Positions 11,047 through 22,200 of a stretch of 64,000 nt of DNA are shown piece by piece. The notes under the pieces were generated by a model, which saw only the letters and a program-made list of their open reading frames with translations, did no database searches and had not been told where the DNA came from. Numbering within the stretch: position 1 is the stretch's first letter; each line of letters opens with the position of its first letter. This stretch comes from Serendipita indica DSM 11827 (lineage: Eukaryota; Basidiomycota; Agaricomycetes; Sebacinales; Serendipitaceae). Location of the stretch: contig CAJVGD010000002.1 in the NCBI GenBank assembly GCA_910890315.1, positions 992,001-1,056,000 of the forward strand, in the 5' to 3' direction. The position numbers and the translations under genes were made by a program.

Positions 11047-12169
11047 ATGACTATTCTTGAGAAAACAGGACCATCAACTGCCGGGTCTGAATATGAGCCC
11101 AGCAAAGATGAATATCCAGCGGAGGCATGTCATAAAAACTTCGAGGTTTGAACAGATGATCTAACGCGATGACAGAAAGCATCCTATCCGCAAGAGGCTG
11201 CTGAGCTTCCCAGTTATGCCGACTCCACGCAAGCCTTGACGTCTCGCGCTCCCCCACCCGGCTTTCCTGGAGCCAGCAACTATATCTCGATGCAAAACGG
11301 ACACAGGAAGATTGATGGAGAATACACTATCGACAGCTCGCTCGACGTTCCCTCTGCTTTACTCCCGCCGCTCCCGGCTGGAACGACCGAACGACCTAAC
11401 CTGCTGTTGCACACGCGAAATGGAATGATCGAAGCAAATATTGCACTCGTTTCTGGTACCAACCAGCGAGTGAATATCAAACTTGAGACGGCCAACGGTG
11501 AAATTGAATTCAGAATGGTATGTTCGCTGATTAATTCGAACCAAAAGATCACTGAAAAGTTGATAGCCTCATCGACTCAACAGTCAGCCTTTCAAACTCA
11601 ACGCCTCGACGCGCAATGGTGAGATTTGCGTATATCTCCCACGAGACTACGCCGGACCATTGAAATATCAAACAAAGAATGGAAAGATCAAGTTCTCCGA
11701 TGCGCTGCAGCCCATGACTCGGCAGCTAACTAACGAGGTGTCTTTCGTTGGTGATTGGCAAGCAGCAGGCTTTGTTGACTACGAAAGTTGGAAAGGCGAC
11801 GAGGTTGAGGTGTACACATCGAACGGAAAGATTACCTTCAAGTACCAGGACGAATTTGGTAGACATCGAGGTGAGGAGAAAACGTTTGGACGAGGTGGCC
11901 CATTCGGTTTTGGGTGGCAACATCCCGTGCACCCTATTCATCCACATCATCCTCACCCAGGATTCCCTGGCCTTCCGGGTCGAGGTAATCACTGGGTGGT
12001 GGGTCACCCTTCTCGTCCACCATTCCCAATGCTCGGGCGGCCTGGCCTCCCTCCGTTTTCACACATGGACCCTTACCATCAACCTCAAGCAGGCCCTGCG
12101 ACCGATAACACCAATGATGACTCAACTAATGGCCAAAGCTCGCCAAAGAGAAAGTGGTTTGGGTTCTAA
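11047..12169 (+). CDS. DUF7330-type protein, copy 1 of a tandem triplet, with His/Pro-rich tail
   Basis: Exons 11047-11124, 11176-11517 and 11567-12169 give 340 residues. The first intron (51 bp) has a GC donor (GAG followed by GCATGT). The next GT option would leave only 30 bp. The core repeats what is seen in the two following genes: YTIDSSLDVPSALLPP, LHTRNGMIEANIALVSG, VYLPRDYAGPLKYQT, then GDWQAAGFVDYESWKGDEVEV and GKITFKY. I recognise this as the fungal DUF7330 domain. No biochemical role is known to me. Unlike its neighbours, this copy has a roughly 90-residue C-terminal extension rich in His, Pro and Gly. No signal peptide or membrane segment is seen. The same intron positions and phase in all three genes show they arose by tandem duplication. 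Confidence 0.8.
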
Positions 12170-12439
12170 TTTCAGCAACCCATAATGCGATTTCACACTG
12201 GGAAACCACTTGTGTAATAATGTACCTTGTACTGAAACCTGATTTGTTGTGCAATACGATAAAGGTGAACTACGTCCGTAGTTTCGCTGCGTGCCCAGCT
12301 TTACTGAATTGTTTGACCGCAGCCAGGGATAAGATGATGCCGGCTGCGTACATAAGCGCTAGCACCCTCGGCAGATAGATATATTGACCCTCTGGCCGCC
12401 CACTACAAGCTCTTGGCCTCGACCACATCCAGACCTATC

Positions 12440-13425
12440 ATGACCATTACCGCCAAAGACGGTCCATCGACCTCGGATTCAAAGGCACCGTTCAACTCGT
12501 CTGCAGAGGTTTGTTCTTCTTCAACTCGAATGTCGTGAGAATCCATAGGCAACGTGTCCTGACGGTTGGGCTTGCAGATTGAACAAACAGACGGTTCACC
12601 CGCTCAAGCACCCCCAAGCTACGCTGAAACGCTCGGGAATTCGACTTCAGGTCCTGGTACGGGTGCTCCTCCTGCGGGTTTGGCCATACCGGAAGTGCCA
12701 TTGCCAACACCTCTACCCCGTGCAACGAATTATCATGCAGAGAAGACAAACCGGGAGATCAAGGGTGTATACGTACTCGATACGGCAATGCAGATCCCCC
12801 CCGCCATTTTGGCTAACATGTCCTCGGGGTTCTTTGGACTGGGAAAAAAGGAACCAGAGAATTTGAATCTCTACACGAGTTATGGACCCATCGAAGCCGA
12901 TCTCATCCTCGTCAGTGGCGAGCAGCAGAAAAGAGTTACTGTTTTACTCGAAACTGGAGGCGGAAGGTCGATTTCAAGCTGGTCAGCTTCTTCTCCAATC
13001 CAGTTATATATGTTTTGCTAATCATTAGTCGTTGGTAGCTGTCGAGAATCAACGCACAACCCGTCAAAGTGAAAGCAAAGTCTGGCTATGGCAATATGAC
13101 CGTCTACCTCCCACGCGACTTCAATGGTCCACTAAAATACAAAACTGGGTGGGGCACCGTCACGTTTAGCGAGGGCATGAGACCGTTTGTGCACCAGTTC
13201 TCCGGCAATATGGGATATCTTGGCGATTGGAACGTAGCTGGATTCTCGGATTACAAGACCTGGAACGGTGATGAGCTTGAAGTGGTTACCCAGGGCGGAA
13301 ACATCACGTTCAAGTGGGCCGATGAATTGATGCAACGTGAGGCGGGAAGTCCAGAGGAGAAGTTTCATGAAGCCATCACGTATGCGATGCAGAGCGTCAT
13401 GAGCTGGTTTGGGGGTCGCAAATAG
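12440..13425 (+). CDS. DUF7330-type protein, copy 2, with a one-base frame slip
   Basis: Exons 12440-12508, 12578-12981 and 13039-13425. The order of blocks matches copies 1 and 3: GVYVLDTAMQIPPAIL, LNLYTSYGPIEADLILVSG, VYLPRDFNGPLKYKTGWG, GDWNVAGFSDYKTWNGDELEV. At about 12957-12966 the frame leaves the family pattern. The paralogs read E-T-x-N-G-E-I-E-F-R-M or the equivalent, and here the same columns are recovered only with one extra base. The three exons sum to 860 bases, one short of a whole number of codons, which agrees. Either this copy is a young pseudogene or the assembly lost a base in a G-rich run (GGAGGCGGAAGG). Confidence 0.75.
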
Positions 13426-13672
13426 ATTACTGGTAATAATCCCTGTCGACGTGGCTATCTATTGGATGTAATTTAGTGTACACTTCGAATATTCGATGCA
13501 AATCTCTCGGAATTGACAGGGTCATGTTGCCTGAGGGCGCAGTCGGCCCTAGATCTGCGGACCGCAGTCTTTACCAGCATACATTCACAAGACGACAAGC
13601 GCGGCTATAGGCGACGTAGCTTGGACTCTTCCATATCCACAGCCCACAAAACATCTGTCGAATAACTACAAC

Positions 13673-14592
13673 ATGACGCTTATGGCCAAGGATGGTGCGT
13701 CTACGTCGGGAGACGACGACTTGAAGTCGCCTCTCTCTTTTCAGCCGGTTGGAGACCCTTTTGCTGCTATAAATTGATATAATAATATATTTTATTACAT
13801 AGGCACCTCAGAGCGATATCTCAGCGCCCCCACCACCAAGTTACGCAGAAACCCTCACGAGCCCGGCGAGTACATCACAAGCCCACGAAGTGCCCGCAAA
13901 TCTTGGACCATTGCCCCCTCCATCAAACTATAATGGCCAAAATGCGACTGGACCTATCAAGGGTACTTGGGTAATCGACTCGTCAATGGAGATTCCTGCG
14001 GCGTTTTTACAGCCGAGTGGATTCTTGAACAAGAAGAAGGATATGGATAACCTAAACCTCTCAACGTCGTACGGCAGCGTCAAGTCTTCTGTCCTTCTCG
14101 TTTCTGGAGAACGAAAGCGCGTGTCGGTTAATCTGTTCTCGCAATTCGGGAACGTCGAATTTAGACTTGTGAGTGAATCTTCTCCATATATACATTACTT
14201 AGCGTCTAATTGTTGGTTGGCAGCTCTCACGCGTGAACGACCAGCCCCTCAAACTTACCGCCAAAACGCAAAACGGCAACGTCGTGGTCGTTTTACCGCG
14301 CACATTCAGTGGCCCATTGCGATTCAAGACGGGATGGGGAAAAGTAACGTTCTCCAGCACCATGACCGCGCACCAATTCAGTGAGAGCACGGCGTATTTG
14401 GGTGATTGGACACGAGCAGGATTCCAAGATTACAAGACATGGGAGGGTGACGAGGTCGATGTATCTACGCAGTACGGGGATATTCGCTTTTTGTGGGTAG
14501 ATGAGGATACAGGCGAGTCGTCGGATGCTGGAATTGGGAGTATGATTACGGGGTTCTTTGGGGGCCTCAAGGGCATGTTTGGAGGTAAATAA
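13673..14592 (+). CDS. DUF7330-type protein, copy 3
   Basis: Exons 13673-13747, 13803-14168 and 14224-14592 give 269 residues, fully in frame. Key blocks: GTWVIDSSMEIPAAFL, LNLSTSYGSVKSSVLLVSG, RVSVNLFSQFGNVEFRL, VVVLPRTFSGPLRFKTGWG and GDWTRAGFQDYKTWEGDEVDV. The C-terminus ends in a short Gly/Phe/Met-rich tail (GFFGGLKGMFGG), unlike the long tail of copy 1. The N-terminal 45 residues (Pro/Ser-rich, containing PPPPSYAETL) resemble the same region of copy 2 (PPSYAETL), so copies 2 and 3 are the closest pair. The first intron is unusually AT-rich. Confidence 0.82.
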
Positions 14593-15023
14593 CGTCTGTC
14601 ATGGCTATACTTGTATGTACTCTAGATCTTGAACCTGACCTCGTCCTTGTGATGGCTGTTTATGACCATCTTGTGGCTTGGAATTATGCGAATAAACCCA
14701 ACTATGGACTGATAAAGGGACACAAGGGACCTGGCTATGCCCCACTGTCCATTTACAGAGGCGGTGTGCACCGGAAATGCGACTTGCTCGGCATCAATGG
14801 TTCATTCATCCAACACCGAGGCTAGTAAAAGCTATGGAATGAACACCGTCTCATACGGACGCCAACACTGGTCTAGGATTTGCCGTTTGCCCTTCCCACG
14901 AGCCACCTTCTCACGGACTATGCGAACCCTTCTCATATATAAAGCCTCGAATTTTCGGCTTCTTGGCCTTCCCAACCTTTCTTTTTACGACTAATCCTAA
15001 GCCTTGCTGGCCAGACGCAGACG
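14593..15023. promoter_or_regulatory. Gap before the DUF6533 gene
   Basis: About 430 bp between two plus-strand genes. A short AT-rich stretch (CATATATAAAGCC near 14934) lies about 85 bp before the next ATG and is a reasonable TATA-like element. No other gene is seen. Confidence 0.4.
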
Positions 15024-16563
15024 ATGAGCGCACAAACCCACGCACAAGCACAGGCAGCAGCACAACTCGCAAGTTTGCTCCAACAGCTCGCCATCGCTGC
15101 CTCCAATATTACGAAGAGCAGATACACATCGGTTGCAGGCCTGACAGTCGTCCTTTACGATATTCTCCTTCTCTCAGCAGATGGTACGCTCCTTAATATT
15201 TTGTACATTATACATGATTGCTGACGAACGAAGAAATCCGATTAGTGTGGCAGAAACCGAAACGCAACGCAAGTCGATACGCATACTTTATCAACCGCTA
15301 TGTACCGCCCGTATTTCTTCTCGTCGCAAATTACCGTAGGTTTCACCACATCCCATGATTTGAGATAAACTTGACACTGTCGGTAGAACTTGGTGGTTTC
15401 AGACCCGCGTTGTCAGACCAAGTGAGTTAATTTTCTCGAGGCGAAATGCACAAACGAAGATTGACCCTGTTCCAACTAGTTGTATGCTTGCATCTCTTCC
15501 TAGGAACTTCACGATATTCACATTCTCTTCGTTGCAATAGTTGCAAAAACTGGATATCAGCGGCTTCAATCACTCAAGTCATCACGGGCATTGCGGCTAC
15601 TTGTCAGTTAAACCACCTGCTCGTCAATTCTGTTGCCATAATGACCATTATAGACATACTTGTGCTTCGTGTTCTAGCTCTCTACGGTTCTGGACGAGTC
15701 TTTACGACCCTTCTCTATGCCCTCTTCGCAATCTCTTATGGGGTTTGCTTTGGAATCACAGTCAATGCGGTGATTGTTATACGAGGTGCGTTTTAGTCTC
15801 ATAGTTGGTGCAAATGCTCATCATGTGTAGCCGGTGCCATGTATGACCATCGACTACGCGTGTGTTCCATAGAATCTACGCCCGAAATATTTCGATTCAT
15901 CTTCATCGCACCTGTGTTCTTTGAAGTTCTCATTGGCGCACTCACGCTTTGGAAGGCCGTCCAACACGCCTATGTCCTCTCCAACGCGTCTTCGGCTCCC
16001 ATGCTCTACATCATGTTCCGTGATGGTATCGCATGGTTCATCGCCGTTTGTGGGTTGCGCATATGGAACGCCTTGATATGGGTATTCCTGCCTCAGAGTA
16101 TGGTCTACCTCGGTGCGCATTATGTTCTCTGAGCATGCAACACTGTGTATACTGACTTGTGAGGCGATTCAGGGATTTATATCCTTTGGGCGCTCGTCTC
16201 GACATTTGTATCGCGCTTCTTCCTCAACATTCTCGACGTCGTCAACTCTTCCCTTATCGATGGGTTCTCGGTCGAGTATGCTACTGTTCGCCAAAAGGAA
16301 CAAAATGCAGCCATCAGGCACCAAAGGACGTTTGGGGGTAATACTCGAAGCGTCTTTGCAGAAGTGTCCATGTCAGCCATGAGCTCTGTGCCTGGAGGCA
16401 CGGCCGCGGAAGGTGCGTTGCGTATCCAGGTCTTAGCGATCTCTGAAGGTGTCAAGTATTCTGACTGCGTTTAGCTAGTGATCCATTAGAAGGCGAGGCG
16501 TGGACTAATGCCAATCATTCGCTCTCGCATTCGGAACCACGGCGGCAGGACACGTTTGTCTAA
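15024..16563 (+). CDS. DUF6533 multi-pass membrane protein
   Basis: A multi-exon gene of the large Agaricomycete DUF6533 family of seven-helix membrane proteins. The start gives a Gln/Ala-rich leader, then SVAGLTVVLYDILLLSADEIRLVWQKP, the family's opening block. Later exons provide PPVFLLVANYQLGGF, CKNWISAASITQVI, YILVLRVLALYG, a run of hydrophobic helices (LLYALFAISYGVCFGI; FIAPVFFEVLIGALTLW; IYILWALVSTFVSRFFLNIL) and a polar tail ending RRQDTFV. Exon 1 is 15024-15183, exon 2 15234-15335, exon 3 15387-15421. The stop is at 16561. The junction between exons 3 and 4 could not be made to keep phase exactly. The family's function is unknown. A receptor-like role has been suggested only from topology. 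Confidence 0.75.
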
Positions 16564-17359
16564 ATCACGCGTGTTCGACCATCTCGACTACATTACTACG
16601 ATTCTACAGATCCATCATACTTATTCCCATTCCTAGCTGCCGGATCGTCGCTGGATCAACGTGGGCCGGTCTAGCCAGTCTCTACGACGTCTTTATGCTG
16701 CGTATTTACGGTGTATTATCGCAAACTCATTGTATAGCATGCATTGCATTTCACATTTCGTCCCTAGGTCTTGCGCCGCCATCTCGATGCTCAGCCCTCC
16801 CTTCAATGAGCCTATATCAATGGTTCGATAGTCGAATGCAGAGCCACAACGCCGGTGCGGACCACGCACATATCGGGCGACGAAAGCTCTTCGGGTGATC
16901 ATGCGCGCCGCATCCATCCTCCCCCTGCTCGCCGCTGTCCATCGTTTGCTCGCCGCTGCTGCCAGCGATTAGATCGTCTCAACGAGCATAGCACCGTGTC
17001 TAAAGAGAGAACAAGATCAACAACGTATATATATACGACTACGTGGACGATGACGAAGACTAAGACTTGCAGCGCGTCGACCGCGTGTTTCGCGTCGACA
17101 ACACACACCGGCCATTTGAGCTTTTATCCATATCCGATCGGCGCTCCACAAACATAACATTCAACGAATCAACAAGGAGAACGTACGAGCGAACCAGAGA
17201 GGGGTATATAATACCAACGACCCCCCTGCACGCACCAGCAGGCAATCTCCCCCCAAGAGACCTCGTTTCTTCTTCTTCGACTCACCGGCTTTCCTTCAGC
17301 TGGATTTTATTCTTCTTCTGCACTTTGTGTTCTATTTGGGATTTTGAGTAAAGCGTATC
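16564..17359. promoter_or_regulatory. Promoter region of the next gene, with TATA-like elements
   Basis: About 800 bp between plus-strand genes. Two TATA-like stretches occur: GTATATATATACG near 17023 and GGGGTATATAATACC near 17201. The second lies about 155 bp before the ATG at 17360 and is followed by a pyrimidine-rich leader (17230-17330), a pattern common in well-expressed basidiomycete genes. Confidence 0.5.
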
Positions 17360-18425
17360 ATGGCCACGAGCTCCGTCGATTCTGTAAGTTCCACGCCCAG
17401 TCTCCTCGAGCGATTTGCGGTGCCGTGAACGTTGGCTGATACGATTTGGTTTGTAGAAGACACTTGTGCTGTCAATGAAGCAACTGTCATCGTCTTCGGA
17501 GCCATGGGAGGCCGAGTTGCGGGTATGTCGTTTCCTTTCCTCCCACCAAGCTCCGTATATTGTTGCTGACTCGTGGGATTATAGCATTATATGCGCTCCA
17601 TCTGCTCGTCGCCATGCGCAGTGACGATGGAGGCTGCAGTCTGTTTCCAAGTGGAGAAGCACAAAGTTGCCATGATCGGACGAGCGCTCAAAGTCATCAA
17701 CCAACCCATCTCTTCTTCTTCTGCCCTCTCCTCCTCCAGCTCCTCTGCTTCATCGTACCTCGCGGAATCCTCCTTCGACACTCCCCTCCTCTGCGCCTCT
17801 GAGGAGGGAGTGATGAACCTCTCACGAAACCAGAGGCGATACCTCCTCCGTAGTGCCGAGCAGTCTATGCGTAAAGCAGAGTCAGCGCTTGCGTATGTTC
17901 GCAAGGCGTCCAAGGAGCAAGTAACTCCTGCTGGTCCCTCGCGCGTCGATACTTCAAAACGCGCAAGAGGGGGAGTGAGACACGATCCACACTTCTACGG
18001 GTTACTTGAGCGGTGGTATCTCCAGACAGCTGAGGCGGGTGCAGACGTATGTCTTCTATGGTGTAATGTTTGATGATTGCTGATTGTTCGACCCAGTTCG
18101 CCATTGCAAAGTGGACCGACCCAGTCGTGCACGCGCTGCTCGAGCCGTCTGAAACTGAGTCTCTTCAATCTCCAATCACACCAACAACAATCACCGCAAC
18201 CACACCCATCGTATTCCATCGAAAAGAACCTGACCCACAAACGATTCACGAATATGAGGTATGTCCACCTTATCAAGTAGGAAGGAGTAAACTGACCAGA
18301 GAATCTAGCTCGCTCGTTCGACCATGCGCTCGCCTCCCATCTTCAGCGACGAGGAGAGTGGGTCTGACAAGGCCGCAAGTGGCGACGAGTTCGCCACCGA
18401 TGACGAGCATGACATCTCGTTCTAA
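17360..18425 (+). CDS. Protein of unknown function, 276 residues
   Basis: Five exons fit exactly: 17360-17383, 17457-17522, 17585-18046, 18097-18258 and 18309-18425. The N-terminus is short and Ser-rich. The middle has a Ser run, then an Arg/Ala-rich helical section (NQRRYLLRSAEQSMRKAESA), then HFYGLLERWYLQTAE and FAIAKWTDPVVHALLE. The C-terminus is Ser/Asp/Glu-rich (IFSDEESGSDKASGDEF), typical of casein kinase 2 targets. There is no membrane segment, signal peptide or known motif. I do not recognise a family. The TATA-like promoter and clean splice sites argue for a real, expressed gene. Confidence 0.65.
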
Positions 18426-19217
18426 CCGACTCGCGAGACGAGGCAACACATACGGTGACACACGACGTCGTGTGCTTCGCCATTATCTCAAACCCATCGC
18501 TCACTGGGTGATGATCAGGGTTCGCGCGTCGCGCGTCGCTGGTCCAGACGCGACGACGTCGACTACAGCCGGCTTATCTATCGCTTATCCAATAAATTGC
18601 TGTTGTGCTTTGATGCTCATTCGATATATGACCGGTCTTCTATGCCACATGCCGCACATGCTGTATGCCCACTCTTGAATGCGAGCCAAAGATTTATACT
18701 TGACGCGTTGCTCTTGCTCAGCCTCGAGTGATTTAGAAGCAATCTGAATTGTGTGAAAGGCCAAGAACCTGCCACAGCTTGAAGGACAAAATACAGGAAA
18801 GATAAATCAAAACAAGGGGTTAGTAAGGCGCCGTCTAGCAACAATAAGGCATGAAAGATGGAGTAACTGACGGCAGTCTTCCGGACAATACCAAATGGTC
18901 AAGATTTGGAATGGTAGGCATGCCCCCTCATTCATCTAAACTACTCGCATTGCCACCGGGCAGAGGATCTGATTCCCCGCTCTGTGCAGTCACCGACTCG
19001 GTCGATTTCCGGGTCATTCTTATAATTTATTCATCGAACAGCACTGACCTCTAGTGCAGAGTAAGTAGCGTAATCATCGTACCAGTAGACATGGATTCGA
19101 TATACGGGGTCACTAGAATTACAATCAAGATCTACTCATGGTTTTCTCAAGATATTCGATGTCGCGGCAACTGTCAACATGTAAGCATCTAGAACAGAAC
19201 GGAGAAACTGTGCGCAC
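18426..19217. other. Convergent 3' gap
   Basis: About 790 bp between the ends of two convergent genes. It contains only short chance open frames. Probably untranslated ends and spacer. Confidence 0.35.
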
Positions 19218-22200
19218 CTAGAAAGCCTCCCAGTTGACGTCTGCGTAGTCGTAGTCCCAGTCTGCAACGCCAAAGTCGTCATTCTCGTCTTCCGAAAACT
19301 CTTCTTTGTCGTTGTAGTGGTTTCGATGTGGTCTTGTCTGATAATTCGGTCCTTGTTTGCCTTTACGACGTCGAGACTAGCCTTGTTGCTCGAAGATGCT
19401 TGATCTTGGTTTGCCGAGGCCTGCTGTCCATTTTTTCGACGAGAAGTTGATACAATGGGCCTTCCTGCCGAGGATCCAGACCCAGACAGGGTGAGAATTT
19501 GGTAGCTCCTCCACTTGCTCTCCGCCTCCCCAGCCAACCTCGACTCCATGAGCATGACGAAGGTCACGACGACCGATTCCGTTCTGATCGTGCGCGTCGT
19601 TCATCATGATCGCAAGCTGCCAGCCATCGTCATCTTCCGCTTCGCCCCAGTTAATGAGCCCAATACTTCCATGTACCCGCGTCATGTGCTCATACACACT
19701 CTCCTTATCCACTTCCTCAAACGTCTTGCCGCATGTCCAACAGATATGAACACCACAGCGCGAACACCGAACATGTGCGCACCCGCCATCTTTGAGGAGC
19801 CCCATGCGGCATTTAGGACACGTTCTTCCACCAAAGCTCTGCACGAGCTTTTCCGCCTGCTGCGCTTCCTCCTCGAGCACACGCTGCTGCTGCTTTTTAT
19901 ATTGAGCACACGATTGTCCATCATGTCCACCTTGAGCAAAGCAAATTGGACAAAGTTTGACTAGGCAGCTAGGACAATGCTGGGCGAGTGTCGACGTCCA
20001 CGCGCTGTTGGGATGAACAGCATTGGCAGCAGGGGCCTTGGCGGGATCGGCGAGTATGCGAAAGATTTCAGGACAGTCGCTAGTAGGACAGTGTCGAAAT
20101 TCGTCGGGTCTGGAGTTGGTGTATGACTCAAAGCTGCGGTTCATCGCCATTTCGAATTGCTCAGGGGTGAGCAAGCGTCGGACAACCTCCAGTGGAATCG
20201 ACTTGTCACAAGACTTTTTCAAGGACTGGGTGTCTTGCGTTGGAGCGGTGCTGACGGGAGCGACCTCATTGCGCACTCCTGGCTGCCGACGACCGTGGCG
20301 ACCTTTCCGTTTGCCCTGCGGCATAACCTGTGGGTGTTGAGGCACTCGATTCGACTCTTCTCGGCTCAACCACGACTGCGCCAAAGCACCGTAAGGGGAA
20401 CGACACACCAGAACCAGGCTGCGTCGTGCATACGAGGTACCGTTTAAGACACGATTCGCAATAAGTGTGCTCACATTCTAGTCCTTCTACCGGGCACATT
20501 GCACGCTCCAAACAAACCGGACATCTAATCGTCTCCTCCGCTTCGTTGCGTGCACCATCATCACCACGGAGAAACAGGTCCAGCAACGCGTTTGGCCTTG
20601 GAGCACGTTTTTGCACCTCTTTGAGCGCGATCACAGCCCCGGTACCAGCAACGGAGATCTTACACGCCGCCGCATCCAACCAGACATTCGATTGCCCAAA
20701 TGCCGGCGCGAGTTGATTGTCTGCAGCGTGTGCATAGTACTTTAGGAGAGAACGATCAAATTCGATCGTCATCAACCGCCGCTTCACTTCACCAAGCCGT
20801 TTGACAATGCGTTCAATGGCCGTCTTACGTCGAGCAGCCGATGGTCCAAAGACGCGCAGTCGTTTGCGGCTCGACTCAACGAGGACTTGAGTTTGTGGCG
20901 GAAGAAGCGCAGTGTCCACGATCTTGTCAAGATTGTACAAAAAGTCGAGTTCGTCGTCCCACAGTGGCTGGCTTTGGGCAGAGTTGGCACCAGGCAACAT
21001 GATGATCTCTCCCACGAGAATTGCATCAATCATGGGTTTGAATGGTCTGAGATTGGCAACGCCACTTATTCGGACGTAGCGATATGCTTGCTGACCCTGA
21101 GGGATGGTAATCTGCAGTCGGAGATGTGCGGCAGCAAGCCGTGTGCGAAGCTCGTCAATCTGCGGGGCGAGGATGGCGAGTCGCTCGAATGTCATGACAT
21201 ACAATAGATCCTGCGATAGAACAGAGAAGAGTTTTGTGGAGCTGCGCCATGGCAGGTCGGCGATTGCCCTTTGAAACTGGGTATAAAAGTTGGAAGCAGC
21301 GACAGAGAATGGAAATACGCGATTATGGCCACACTCCCGCCTCGAACCTCTAGAGGCGCCTCTGGTGTGCTTGCGGCACTACGTTCCCGACTTTGCATCG
21401 TCGTACATGGGAGTGTCTCGCGTATATCGTGATATCTTAAACCACATTTGTGAGTTGGGCCTCCGACATTGGATGCCGACCCGGCGAGTGCACGGCTTTG
21501 TTCTTCTTCCGCCCTCGCTCGTTCCTGCTCCTCGCGAAAGAGCTGGCGTATAAACTCCATCGCCTGACCGTGGTCATAATGATCATCGAACAGTGTAACC
21601 TCGCCGTCTGGTTGATGCCGTTTCTCCAGTTCCTTTAACTCTTCTTCAAAGATCCTGCGCTCATCGTGGGATCCTGGATCGGACAAAGTCCCCTGTTCGT
21701 CGGTTTGCGACCGTTTGGTGCCTTTGAGAACATGGCAATGTCTAACACCCTCGACGAGGACAATATTCTTCGAGCGACCAAGAAAGCGTGCAAACAGACG
21801 TCTGCCAAAGAATGGGCGGTTGTTGATAATCTCCACCTCTCGACGTGCGACTCGGGGATCCCGATAGTAGAGTCGAAGCTTGGGCACCGGGATATCCACT
21901 TAATGCGCACCGTATCCGAGACCATATTCGACGACGGCTGGTCTGGAACAAGGGGGGTCGAAAATGTTGCAGAAAATGTAGACGGCAATACTATACTTCG
22001 CAGAGTTGCGTCGATGGCTCTCTCAGGGAGTGTGAGCCGTCCACCGGCGTTGAGAGTTCGAAGCGCGCAGAGAGCTTCAGCATGATGCGCGTATTGCACA
22101 TTTGCCACCAGCTCAGCTTTGCAGTTTGCATCGACCTTTTTGGGTGTCGTGGGGTCGATCTCGGTAGCCACTGTGCAAGAGACGATATTGACCTCTGAAG

